Shown: positions 1-6,849, numbered from the stretch's first letter. The stretch is DNA of 12,920 nt from Armatimonadota bacterium (GCA_028275265.1 JAPWUZ010000048.1:1-12920), one strand, 5' to 3'. The notes: a model not told the origin generated them from the letters alone. Translations and numbers: made by a program.

Positions 1-1
1 T

Positions 2-1837
2 TACCTGGACTTTGTCGGTGATATGGTGGGTGCGCTGCACGTCGCGGACGCGGCGGTGCTTGTTACCCCGGCGCAGAGCGCGCCAGAAGTGGGCTTTGAT
101 ATCGCTCTGGAGTATATCGAGAAGCGGGGCATTGCGCGAGCGGTATTCATCAGCAAGATGGACCGCGAGAACGCCGACTACGAAGCGCGTTTGAAGGAGC
201 TGCGTGAGCGGTTCGGCTCTCGCGTGGTACCGGTGATTGTGCCGATTGGCACGGAAGCAGCGTTTGAGGGTGTGGTAAACCTGATTTCCATGCGCGCGGT
301 GCGTGGCACAGGGGCGAAGGCAACCGAGGAGGACGTGCCCGCATCCATGCAGGAGCAGGTGAATCGCTATCACGAATGGCTGGAGGAATCTGCCGCCGAG
401 GGCGATGATGAACTCACGCTCAAGTACCTGGAGGGCGAACCGCTGACCAGTGAGGAGATACAGCGTGGGTTAAAGGAAGGTATTGCCACCGGGAAATTAA
501 TTCCAGTGGTTTGCGGCTCGGCAAGCAATCTGAGCGGATTGACCGCCTTCCTGGATTTCATCATTGGCGAGTTTCCCTCTCCGGCGGATATGCCACCTGT
601 CAGGGGCACCAACCCTCAGACAGGTCAGGAGGAGACGCGCAAGCCGGACGACAACGAGCCTTTGGCAGCGTTTGTGTTCAAGACCATGGCGGACCCGTAC
701 GTAGGCAAACTGACCTACTTCCGGGTGATGTCGGGAGTGCTGCGTTCGGATAGCCATGTGTGGAACGCCAATAAAGAACGCGAAGAACGCGTCGGTCAGA
801 TTTTCTTCTTGCGCGGCAAACAACAGGAGCCGACACCCGCGGTACATGCGGGTGACATCGGCGCCATCGCCAAGCTGCAGGAAACCAGCACCGGTGACAC
901 ACTGACCGACAGGGCGAAGCCCATCCTGTTGCCTGGTATCGAGTTCCCCAGCCCGGTGTACAGTATCGCCATCCGCGCCAAGAGCAAGGCGGATGAAGAC
1001 CGCCTGGGACCTGCCCTCAGCCGATTGGCGGAAGAGGACCCTACCTTCCGGTTCTATCGCGACCCCGAAACGGGGCAGACGGTGATTTCGGGCATGGGCG
1101 AATCGCACCTGGACGTGGTCATCGAGCGAATGAAGCGCAAGTTCGGCACGGAGGTAACCACCGAGGAGCTGCGCATCCCGTATCGCGAGACCATCCGCAG
1201 CAAGGCGCAGGCGCAGGGCAAACATAAAAAGCAGACTGGTGGTCGCGGGCAGTACGGCGACTGCTGGATCGAGATAGAGCCGTATCCCGATGGCGAGTTC
1301 CTGTTTGAGGACCGCATCGTGGGTGGTGTTATTCCGAAGCAGTATATTCCTGCAGTGGAAAAGGGCGTGCGCGACGCCATGCGCCGTGGTGTGCTGGCGG
1401 GCTATCCTGTGGTGAACGTCAAGTGTGCAGTGTACGACGGTTCGTACCACACGGTGGACTCGTCGGACCAGGCGTTCCAGATAGCGGGTAGCCTGGCGTT
1501 CCAGAACGCCGCTGCGAAGGCGAACATGGTGCTGCTGGAGCCGGTGCTGAAGGTGGAAATCATCGTGCCCGAGGAGTTTCTGGGCGATGTGATTAGCGAC
1601 CTGAACGGCAAACGCGGGCGCGTGATGGGCACGGAGAGCGCGGGAACCGGCAGACAGAAGATTACCGCGCTGGTACCGCAGGCAGAGATGGTGCGTTACG
1701 CCATTGACCTGCGCTCCATCACGCGAGGACGCGGGCGGTTCTCTACGGAGTTCTCGCATTACGACGAAGTACCGGCGCATATTGCCCAGCAGATTATCGA
1801 GCGTGCCAAGAAAGAGCGCGCCGAGGCAGAGAAATAG
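2..1837 (+). CDS. Elongation factor G-like GTPase (EF-G-2 type), 5'-truncated by the window
   Basis: This is a translational GTPase of the EF-G family. The window holds 611 residues in frame from base 2. The first 80-90 residues, with the P-loop and switch I, are outside. The fragment opens with Y-L-D-F, the end of the G3 motif; classical EF-G has a His where this Tyr stands. G4 is SKMD (bases 152-163) instead of NKxD, and a G5-like SA follows at 518-523. Domain II, domain III (GMGESHLDVV), domain IV (KKQTGGRGQYGD near 1226-1261) and domain V (LLEP, then GDVISDLNGKRGRVMG) are all present, ending in a charged tail. As I recall it, Thermus EF-G-2 also has GY in G3 and lacks the G4 Asn, so I place this gene in that subfamily rather than canonical fusA. 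Its role is inferred to be GTP-dependent ribosome work; whether it replaces or supplements EF-G cannot be told here. It lies 60 bp before rpsZ, where rplE is usual. Confidence 0.9.
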   Translation, partial: YLDFVGDMVGALHVADAAVLVTPAQSAPEVGFDIALEYIEKRGIARAVFISKMDRENADYEARLKELRERFGSRVVPVIVPIGTEAAFEGVVNLISMRAVRGTGAKATEEDVPASMQEQVNRYHEWLEESAAEGDDELTLKYLEGEPLTSEEIQRGLKEGIATGKLIPVVCGSASNLSGLTAFLDFIIGEFPSPADMPPVRGTNPQTGQEETRKPDDNEPLAAFVFKTMADPYVGKLTYFRVMSGVLRSDSHVWNANKEREERVGQIFFLRGKQQEPTPAVHAGDIGAIAKLQETSTGDTLTDRAKPILLPGIEFPSPVYSIAIRAKSKADEDRLGPALSRLAEEDPTFRFYRDPETGQTVISGMGESHLDVVIERMKRKFGTEVTTEELRIPYRETIRSKAQAQGKHKKQTGGRGQYGDCWIEIEPYPDGEFLFEDRIVGGVIPKQYIPAVEKGVRDAMRRGVLAGYPVVNVKCAVYDGSYHTVDSSDQAFQIAGSLAFQNAAAKANMVLLEPVLKVEIIVPEEFLGDVISDLNGKRGRVMGTESAGTGRQKITALVPQAEMVRYAIDLRSITRGRGRFSTEFSHYDEVPAHIAQQIIERAKKERAEAEK

Positions 1838-1852
1838 GCAACTGCCTGAAGC

Positions 1853-1870
1853 CGCAACCTTCACGTTGCG
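1853..1870 (+). promoter_or_regulatory. Small hairpin between the EF-G-like gene and rpsZ
   Basis: CGCAAC (1853-1858) and GTTGCG (1865-1870) form a perfect 6-bp stem with a 6-nt loop. A second tiny inverted repeat, AGGC/GCCT, overlaps the EF-G stop codon (1836-1847). No T-run follows, so this is not a normal terminator. The rpsZ ribosome binding site (AGGAGGG) lies just downstream. It may be an RNA processing or translation-spacing element; function is unknown. Confidence 0.35.
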
Positions 1871-1897
1871 CGAGGAGTTATCAGGAGGGAGTAACCT

Positions 1898-2083
1898 GTG
1901 GCAAAAGAGTGCTTGAAAGTCAAAGCGCGGCGTCCGCAGAAGTTTAAGGTGCGCGAGTACCACCGGTGCAACATCTGCGGTCGCCCTCGCGGGTACATTC
2001 GCAAGTTCGGTCTGTGCCGGATTTGCTTCCGCGAGATGGCACATCGGGGGCTGTTGCCCGGCGTCAAAAAATCATCGTGGTAA
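1898..2083 (+). CDS. rpsZ: 30S ribosomal protein S14, zinc-binding (type Z)
   Basis: This 61-residue protein is the short, zinc-binding form of S14, which binds 16S rRNA in the head of the small subunit. Two CxxC pairs are visible, C24-x2-C27 and C40-x2-C43, with the usual surroundings (CNICGRPRGY, then FGLCRICFRE) and the C-terminal GLLPGVKKSSW. The length matches the 61-residue type exactly. The start is GTG, with a strong AGGAGGG ribosome binding site about 10 bases before it. The next gene is rpsH, as in standard spc operons, but the gene before is EF-G-like rather than rplE. Zinc-type S14 is common in Gram-positive bacteria, Thermus and related lineages. Confidence 0.97.
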   Translation: MAKECLKVKARRPQKFKVREYHRCNICGRPRGYIRKFGLCRICFREMAHRGLLPGVKKSSW

Positions 2084-2158
2084 GGTGGATGGATACCTTC
2101 GCCGTGCCTGACAGGCGCGCAGCGAACCGTCCATCACAGAAACAGAGGAGGGAAAAAG
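2084..2158 (+). promoter_or_regulatory. Gap between rpsZ and rpsH with a possible RNA fold
   Basis: This 75-bp gap is long for an otherwise tightly packed operon. GATGGA (2088-2093) can pair with TCCATC (2130-2135). Between them lies a perfect small palindrome, GCCTG-A-CAGGC (2106-2116). The rpsH ribosome binding site (GAGGAGGG) follows. I see no promoter or T-run. It could be a translational control or processing site, but there is no homology evidence. Confidence 0.3.
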
Positions 2159-2569
2159 ATGCCTGTCACCGACCCGATTGCGGATATGTTAACTCGTATC
2201 CGCAACGCCAACATGGCGCTCCACGAGACGGTGGAGCTGGATGCTTCTAAGCTGAAAGTAGAAATCTGTCGGATACTCAAAGAAGAAGGCTACATCAAGG
2301 ACTATGAGGTCATCGAGGCAAAGCCTCAGAACCGATTGCGCATCACCTTGAAGTACGGTGCGAAGCAGGGCAAGACCCGCGAGCGCGCAATCACGAACCT
2401 GCGCCGGGTGAGCAAGCCCGGTTTGCGCGTGTACCGCAAGGCGAAAGACCTGAAGCCCGTCTATTTCGGCTTCGGAACCGCTATTGTCAGCACTTCACGC
2501 GGTGTAATGACCGACAAGCAGGCTCGCCGACTGGGTTTGGGCGGCGAAGTGCTGGCGGAAGTGTGGTAA
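2159..2569 (+). CDS. rpsH: 30S ribosomal protein S8
   Basis: S8 binds the central domain of 16S rRNA early in assembly of the small subunit; in E. coli it also represses the spc operon. The 136-residue product has the usual opening (DPIADMLTRIRNAN) and the conserved C-terminal signature STSRGVMTDKQARRLGLGGE, and ends in EVW as most S8 proteins do. Length is normal (about 130-138). The ATG follows a strong GAGGAGGG ribosome binding site at normal spacing. It sits between rpsZ and rplF in the standard order. The E. coli S8 repression site lies in the rplE region, which is not adjacent here, so that mechanism cannot be assumed. Confidence 0.98.
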   Translation: MPVTDPIADMLTRIRNANMALHETVELDASKLKVEICRILKEEGYIKDYEVIEAKPQNRLRITLKYGAKQGKTRERAITNLRRVSKPGLRVYRKAKDLKPVYFGFGTAIVSTSRGVMTDKQARRLGLGGEVLAEVW

Positions 2570-2604
2570 AATAGAGTTCGCACCGGGAAAAGGAGTGTTG
2601 TAGC

Positions 2605-3189
2605 ATGTCACGCATAGGCAAAAAACCGATACCCATACCGCCAGGTGTGGACGTACAGTGGGAGCCGGGCACTATCACGGTATCCGGTCCCCTTGGTACG
2701 CTGACCAAGAAAATACCGGCTGAGATGATTGTGAAGCGCGAGGATGGGTTCCTGCTGGTGGAGCGTCCCAGCGATGAGCGAAACCATCGCGCACTGCACG
2801 GCTTGACCCGCACACTCATTGCGAACATGGTGGAGGGCGTCTCCAAAGGCTACGAGCGCGTGCTGGAGGTGGTCGGCGTCGGCTACCGTGCGCAGGTGGA
2901 GGGCGGCAAGCTGTCGCTCAGCGTGGGATACGCTCAACCAAAGGTGCTGGAACCCCTGCCGGGCATCAAATTCGAGGTGGGACAGGACGTCAACACCCGT
3001 ATGCCCCTGATCACGGTCAAGGGCATCGATAAAGAGGTTGTGGGTCAACAGGCTGCGCTGATTCGGCGCGTGCGTCCACCGGAGCCCTACAAAGGGATGG
3101 GCATCAGATATCGAGGCGAACAGATACGGCGTAAAGCCGGTAAGAGCGGCAAAGCTGGCGGTAAAGGCGGCAAAGGGAAGGGGAAGTAA
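2605..3189 (+). CDS. rplF: 50S ribosomal protein L6 with a Gly/Lys-rich tail
   Basis: L6 binds 23S rRNA near the sarcin-ricin loop, at the factor-binding side of the 50S subunit. The 194-residue product starts with the classic MSRIGKKPI and carries two L6 repeats, with VVGVGYRAQ in the first half of the second repeat and PPEPYKGMGIRY near the end. The usual L6 ends shortly after RRKAGK. Here the chain continues for roughly 14 more residues made almost only of Gly, Lys, Ala and Ser. Such basic tails probably touch rRNA, but that is inference. An AAAGGAG ribosome binding site precedes the ATG. Only 3 bases separate the stop from rplR. Confidence 0.98.
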   Translation: MSRIGKKPIPIPPGVDVQWEPGTITVSGPLGTLTKKIPAEMIVKREDGFLLVERPSDERNHRALHGLTRTLIANMVEGVSKGYERVLEVVGVGYRAQVEGGKLSLSVGYAQPKVLEPLPGIKFEVGQDVNTRMPLITVKGIDKEVVGQQAALIRRVRPPEPYKGMGIRYRGEQIRRKAGKSGKAGGKGGKGKGK

Positions 3190-3192
3190 GCC

Positions 3193-3570
3193 ATGATAAA
3201 ACATAAGAACGTTGCCCCCCGTCAAAGGGGAAGGTTACTGCGCCATGCGCGGGTACGCAAGAAAATCCGGGGTACTGCGGAACGACCGCGCCTGGTGGTG
3301 TTCCGTAGCCTGAAGTACATCTATGCGCAGGTGATAGACGACGAGAAAGGGCATACTATCGCTGCTGCCTCGTCGCTGGAGCCCGCTCTGCGCAACTCTC
3401 TGCCCAAAACCGACAACATCGAAGCTGCCAAAGCCGTTGGCAGGCTCATTGCGGAACGCGCTATCGATGCGGGAGTACGACACGTGGTGTTTGACCGCGG
3501 CGGCTATAAGTATCACGGGCGCGTCAAAGCGCTGGCAGATGCGGCACGAGAAGGGGGACTGGAGTTCTGA
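3193..3570 (+). CDS. rplR: 50S ribosomal protein L18
   Basis: L18 binds 5S rRNA and helps dock it into the central protuberance of the 50S subunit. The 125-residue product has the basic N-terminal region (RHARVRKKIRGTAERPRLVVFRS), the YAQVIDD strand, and the C-terminal DRGGYKYHGRVKALADAAREGGLEF, all typical of bacterial L18. Length is usual (about 120). The start follows rplF by 3 bases, with a GGGGAAG-like ribosome binding site inside the end of rplF, which suggests coupled translation. The stop codon is followed one base later by the rpsE start. Confidence 0.98.
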   Translation: MIKHKNVAPRQRGRLLRHARVRKKIRGTAERPRLVVFRSLKYIYAQVIDDEKGHTIAAASSLEPALRNSLPKTDNIEAAKAVGRLIAERAIDAGVRHVVFDRGGYKYHGRVKALADAAREGGLEF

Positions 3571-3571
3571 G

Positions 3572-4123
3572 ATGGCACGAATAGACCCGGAGACACTCAA
3601 CTTGCAGGAGCGCGTTATCCGTACGAACCGCGTGCAGAAGACGCACAAGGGTGGTCGTACGATGAGCTGGAACGCGCTGGTAGTAGTTGGCGATGGTGAG
3701 GGACACGTGGGCGCAGGGCTGGGAAAAGCCCGTGCCATTCCCGATGCCATCCGCAAGGGCGTGGAAGACGCCAAGAAACGGCTGATTGAGGTGCCCATCG
3801 TGGGGACTTCTATCCCGCATCAGGTGGTTACCTCGTTTGGGGCGTCGATAGTGATTCTGAAGCCTGCCTCGCCCGGTACCGGCGTGGTGGCGGGCACCTC
3901 GATGCGTGCTATTCTGGAAGCCGCCGGTGTAAAAGACGTGCTGGGCAAGTGCCTGGGCTCCAGAAATCCCATCAACGTGGCATGGGCGACCATCAAAGCG
4001 TTGCAGATGCTCAAGCGCGTGGAGCATGTAGCGGAGATGCGCGGTAAGCAGCCGACGCAGATTGTGCCCTGGATGCGCAAATACCTGGAAGGCAAGGAGG
4101 AGGGAACGACCGATGGCTCTTAA
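3572..4123 (+). CDS. rpsE: 30S ribosomal protein S5
   Basis: S5 contributes to decoding accuracy and to the mRNA entry channel of the 30S subunit. The chosen ATG at 3572 gives 183 residues starting MARIDPETLNLQERV. An upstream in-frame start at 3437 would run through rplR and add residues with no S5 similarity. The N-terminal dsRBD-like domain (VIRTNRVQKTHKGGRTMSWNALVVVGDG, about residues 15-42) and the GAGLGKARAIPDAIRK loop are typical. The C-terminal domain holds GTGVVAGTSMRAILEAAGVKDVLGKCLGS (residues 102-130) and NPINVAWATIKAL. The end overlaps rpmD by 11 bases, so the two are probably translationally coupled. A purine-rich ribosome binding site lies inside the end of rplR. Confidence 0.98.
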   Translation: MARIDPETLNLQERVIRTNRVQKTHKGGRTMSWNALVVVGDGEGHVGAGLGKARAIPDAIRKGVEDAKKRLIEVPIVGTSIPHQVVTSFGASIVILKPASPGTGVVAGTSMRAILEAAGVKDVLGKCLGSRNPINVAWATIKALQMLKRVEHVAEMRGKQPTQIVPWMRKYLEGKEEGTTDGS

Positions 4124-4331
4124 GATTACCCTCGTCCGTAGCCCCATCGGCTATACCAAAAGACAGAAGCGCACCGTGGAGGCGCTGGGCTTGCGCCGCC
4201 TGCACCAGAGCGTGCTGAAGCCCGATAACCCGGCTATCCGGGGCATGGTGCGCAAGATAAGTCATCTGGTGACTGTTGAAGAAGTGGCTGACAACGCGGT
4301 CACAGAGGAGGCTGCGAATGTTTCTGCATGA
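4113..4331 (+). CDS. rpmD: 50S ribosomal protein L30
   Basis: L30 is a small protein of the 50S subunit. The 72-residue product opens with ALKITLVRSPIGYTKRQKRTVEALGL and continues with the conserved RRLHQSVLKPDNPAIRGMVRKISHLVTVEE. Bacterial L30 is normally about 58-62 residues and ends near this point. Here about 11 extra residues (ending EEAANVSA) run on over the start of rplO, an overlap of 14 bases. The start at 4113 is the ATG just after GGAGGGAACG, inside the last codons of rpsE. An in-frame upstream start at 4062 is unlikely because it lies deep in rpsE and adds non-L30 sequence. Confidence 0.96.
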   Translation: MALKITLVRSPIGYTKRQKRTVEALGLRRLHQSVLKPDNPAIRGMVRKISHLVTVEEVADNAVTEEAANVSA

Positions 4332-4761
4332 ACTGAAACCCAACCCCGGCGCTACTCATCGCCGTAAGCGAGTAGGACGAGGCATCGGTTCGGGGCATGG
4401 CAAGACCGCCGGTCGCGGCACGAAAGGACAGAAGGCGCGCGACCAGGTGCCGCTGACCTTTGAAGGTGGACAGACGCCATTGCACCGCCGCCTGCCCCGC
4501 CTGAAGGGGTTCAAGAACCCTACCCACAAGGAGTACACGATTATCAACGTGGCTCTGCTGGAGGAGCGCTTCGAGGCGGGTGATGTCGTTACCCCTGAGT
4601 TGCTGCTGGAGCGACGCATTATCAAAAAGCTGGAAAAAGACGGGTTGAAGGTGCTTGGTGAGGGTGAACTCACCAAAGCACTCACCGTGCGTGCCCATAA
4701 ATTCAGCAAAACTGCCGAGCAGAAGATTACGGCTGCGGGAGGCAGTGTGGAGGCGATTTAG
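4318..4761 (+). CDS. rplO: 50S ribosomal protein L15
   Basis: L15 is a late-assembly protein of the 50S subunit that threads a long basic arm into 23S rRNA. The ATG at 4318 gives 147 residues beginning MFLHELKPNPGATHRRKRVGR, which aligns with the standard MKLHELKP start. The glycine-rich arm (GRGIGSGHGKTAGRGTKGQKAR, residues 20-41) and FEGGQTPLHRRLPRLKGF are clear. The C-terminal half has the signature region (KVLGEGELTKALTV, then AHKFSKTAEQKI). A GAGGAGG ribosome binding site lies inside rpmD, and the gene overlaps rpmD by 14 bases. An earlier in-frame ATG (4276) would only add residues from within rpmD. Two bases separate the stop from secY. Confidence 0.98.
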   Translation: MFLHELKPNPGATHRRKRVGRGIGSGHGKTAGRGTKGQKARDQVPLTFEGGQTPLHRRLPRLKGFKNPTHKEYTIINVALLEERFEAGDVVTPELLLERRIIKKLEKDGLKVLGEGELTKALTVRAHKFSKTAEQKITAAGGSVEAI

Positions 4762-4763
4762 CC

Positions 4764-6050
4764 ATGCTTGAAACGCTGGTAGCCGCGTGGAAGTTACCCG
4801 ACCTGCGCAAACGTATCCTGTTTGTGTTCGGGGCATTCGCCGTGTACACCGTGGGGTTGCATATCCCCGTTCCCGGCATCGACCACGCCGCGATGGAGCG
4901 CCTTTTCGCGCAGGGTGGGGTATTCGGACTGGTGGACGTGTTCTCCGGCGGTGCGTTGCGCAAATTCACCATCTTCGCGATGGGCATCGTGCCGTACATC
5001 AACGCCTCCATCATCATGCAGCTGCTGGTGGCAGCATTGCCGCAACTGAAGGAGCTGCAAAAGGAGGGCGAAACCGGACGCAAGGAAATCGCCAAGTACA
5101 CCCGCTACCTGACGGTGGCTCTGGCGTTCCTGCAATCGCTGGGAATCAGCATCACGCTGGTGCGCTCGCAGATTCTCACCGCCACATGGTGGCAGCTTAT
5201 CGTGACGGCGGTGGTGCTGACCGCCGGTACTATGTTCCTGCTGTGGCTGGGCGAACAGATTACCGACAAGGGCGTGGGCAACGGCGTCTCGCTCATCATC
5301 TTTGCCAGCATTACCGCCAGCCTGCCCTGGCAGATATCCAAAGTGTGGGAGTCCACTTCGCTACAGCAGGCGTGGATTAGCCTGATCCTGCTCGCTGTGG
5401 TGTTTCTGGGCACGGTCGTCGGCATCGTGTACGTCACGCAGGCGCAGCGGAAGATACCTATTCAACACGCGAGGCGCATCGTCGGGATGCGGCAGGTTGG
5501 CGGGCACAGCTCGTTCCTGCCCCTGAAAATCGCGATGGCGGGCGTCATCCCGATTATCTTCGCCATCTCGCTGATGCTGCTGCCGATGACCATCGCGACC
5601 GCTATCCCTGGCGACTCCGGATGGGTGTATTACCTGAAACGGGCGGCGCAGTGGATGGCCCCGGGCGATAACCCCTTTGCGTTGCTGCTGTACGCGATTG
5701 TCATCGTGATTTTCACCTACTTCTACACTGCGGTACAGTTTGACGTGAACGACATCGCAGATAACCTGAAGAAGTACGGTAGCTACATCCCTGGTATCCG
5801 CCCCGGCAAGCCGACGGCGGACTATCTGGACAAAGTGGTGTCGCGCATTACCTTCGCGGGAGCGCTGTTCCTGGCGGCAGTGGCGGTTATCCAGTATATT
5901 GCTCCGTGGATTACGGGATTGTCGCTGAGCACGTTCTCGCTGGTGGGCGGCACTTCCCTGCTCATCGTGGTGGGGGTGGCTCTGGAGACGATGCAGAGTA
6001 TCGAAGCGCAGATGCTGATGCGCAACTACGAGGGCTTCCTGCGCGAGTAG
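4764..6050 (+). CDS. secY: Protein translocase channel subunit SecY
   Basis: SecY forms the membrane channel through which SecA or the ribosome passes secreted and membrane proteins. The 428-residue product is full length and has about ten hydrophobic segments, for example near residues 18-34, 68-92, 115-134, 144-162, 172-187, 203-225, 258-278, 305-323, 363-382 and 391-410. The first SecY signature lies at GIVPYINASIIMQLL (74-88), after the plug region (VFSGGALRKFTIFAMG). Cytoplasmic loops include QAQRKIPIQHARR (226-238) and the GSYIPGIRPGKPTADYL loop (339-355). It ends with QMLMRNYEGFLRE, the standard C-terminus. A GGAGG ribosome binding site lies in the end of rplO. A 127-bp gap follows before adk, unlike the tight spacing before it. 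Confidence 0.98.
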   Translation: MLETLVAAWKLPDLRKRILFVFGAFAVYTVGLHIPVPGIDHAAMERLFAQGGVFGLVDVFSGGALRKFTIFAMGIVPYINASIIMQLLVAALPQLKELQKEGETGRKEIAKYTRYLTVALAFLQSLGISITLVRSQILTATWWQLIVTAVVLTAGTMFLLWLGEQITDKGVGNGVSLIIFASITASLPWQISKVWESTSLQQAWISLILLAVVFLGTVVGIVYVTQAQRKIPIQHARRIVGMRQVGGHSSFLPLKIAMAGVIPIIFAISLMLLPMTIATAIPGDSGWVYYLKRAAQWMAPGDNPFALLLYAIVIVIFTYFYTAVQFDVNDIADNLKKYGSYIPGIRPGKPTADYLDKVVSRITFAGALFLAAVAVIQYIAPWITGLSLSTFSLVGGTSLLIVVGVALETMQSIEAQMLMRNYEGFLRE

Positions 6051-6177
6051 AGGTGGGGCACCCTTACTGCCCTGAGAAAGACAGGAGCGGTATTCTGTTG
6101 TCACGCTGAGTATCAGCGGAGCATCTGTTGGTAGCAGTAACACCAGGCAACGTTGCGGATAGGAGCGGAAGCAACCG
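6051..6177 (+). promoter_or_regulatory. Gap between secY and adk with two small hairpins
   Basis: No gene is seen here. CCTG/CAGG (6071-6085) can form a weak hairpin, and CGCTGA/TCAGCG (6104-6118) a perfect one with a 3-nt loop, inside the REP-like motif listed separately. A TATTCT at 6091-6096 has no acceptable -35 partner. The ribosome binding site for adk (AGGAGCGG) is near the end. There is no T-run, so a normal terminator is unlikely and secY and adk may still be co-transcribed. Confidence 0.4.
6099..6126 (+). repeat. Possible REP-like dispersed motif (single copy seen)
   Basis: The motif begins TGTCACGCTGAG and ends GGAGCATCT. This resembles a family of short intergenic repeats I recall from several bacterial phyla (pattern TGTCATnCTGAG...GCGAAGnATCT). 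A perfect 6-bp stem with a GTA loop sits inside (6104-6118). CTGTTG occurs directly on both sides (6095-6100 and 6125-6130). Only one copy lies in this window, so repeat status is inferred. Confidence 0.4.
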
Positions 6178-6849
6178 ATGATGTGGATATTCTTGGGTGC
6201 GCCTGGTGCCGGCAAGGGCACACAGGCGGAGCGGCTTCAGCAGGATTTCGGTTTCGTGCAAATTAGCACGGGTGAGCTGCTGCGGGAGGCGATGAGAGCA
6301 GGCACCGAATTGGGCAAAACCGTGCAGGGTTACGTGACGCGCGGTGACCTGGTGCCTGATGAAGTGGTCGCTTCGGTATTGCAGGAGCGACTGGTGCGGG
6401 GTGATACCGGAACAGGAGTGATACTGGACGGTTTTCCACGTACGGTACGTCAGGCAGAGATTCTGGAGGAAATGCTGGCTGAACACTGCTGGCAGCTGTG
6501 CGGGGTGTTGTACCTAGAAGCCTCGGAAGAAGTGGTGCAACAGCGTTTAGGCGGCAGGCGGAACTGCCCCCAATGTGGAGCCAACTATCACGTGGTCACC
6601 ATGCCGCCCAAGGTGGAGGGACGTTGCGACCGTTGCGGGGCGCAGCTAGTGGTGCGTCCTGATGACACCCCGGAGGCTATTCGCAAACGCCTCGAGGTGT
6701 ACCGTGAGCAAACCGAGCCACTGGTTGCATTTTATGACCAGCGTGGAATGCTGGAACGTATCGACGCCAGCGGTGAGGTCGATGAGGTCTATCGCGCGGT
6801 GAAGGAGGCGGTCTCGCGTCGCTGGCAACGGTGTCTGGAAAAAGGATGA
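6178..6849 (+). CDS. adk: Adenylate kinase, zinc-lid long form
   Basis: Adenylate kinase interconverts ATP + AMP and 2 ADP in the cytoplasm. The 223-residue product has the P-loop GAPGAGKGT (residues 7-15), the AMP-binding STGELLR (30-36), DGFPRT (84-89) and a long-form lid. The lid carries two CxxC pairs, C130-x2-C133 and C150-x2-C153, which should bind structural zinc as in Bacillus and other Gram-positive or thermophilic enzymes. The adenine-binding and closing region RPDDTPEAIRKRLEVY is normal. Two ATGs stand in tandem (6178 and 6181); the first is given, the second would shorten the protein by one residue. The stop overlaps the map start (ATGA). secY-adk-map is the usual order. Confidence 0.97.
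   Translation: MMWIFLGAPGAGKGTQAERLQQDFGFVQISTGELLREAMRAGTELGKTVQGYVTRGDLVPDEVVASVLQERLVRGDTGTGVILDGFPRTVRQAEILEEMLAEHCWQLCGVLYLEASEEVVQQRLGGRRNCPQCGANYHVVTMPPKVEGRCDRCGAQLVVRPDDTPEAIRKRLEVYREQTEPLVAFYDQRGMLERIDASGEVDEVYRAVKEAVSRRWQRCLEKG

Noticed and set aside
497..2044. A 515-codon open frame on the minus strand opposite the EF-G-like gene
   Set aside because: It is a mirror of a strongly conserved + strand gene; the translation is rich in His, Arg and Leu with no recognisable family, as expected from antisense of GC-rich coding DNA.
2567..2572. TAAAAT as a -10 box before rplF
   Set aside because: It overlaps the rpsH stop and has no -35 element at 16-18 bp.
3437..3571. Longer S5 starting inside rplR
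   Set aside because: The extra residues are an out-of-frame reading of L18, whereas the ATG at 3572 gives the normal S5 N-terminus.
6064..6096. Possible promoter before adk (TTACTG with TATTCT)
   Set aside because: The spacer would be 21 bp and both boxes are weak.
5361..6221. A 286-codon minus-strand frame opposite secY and adk
   Set aside because: Its composition (His, Arg, Gln rich) fits antisense of a membrane protein gene; it has no recognisable domain.
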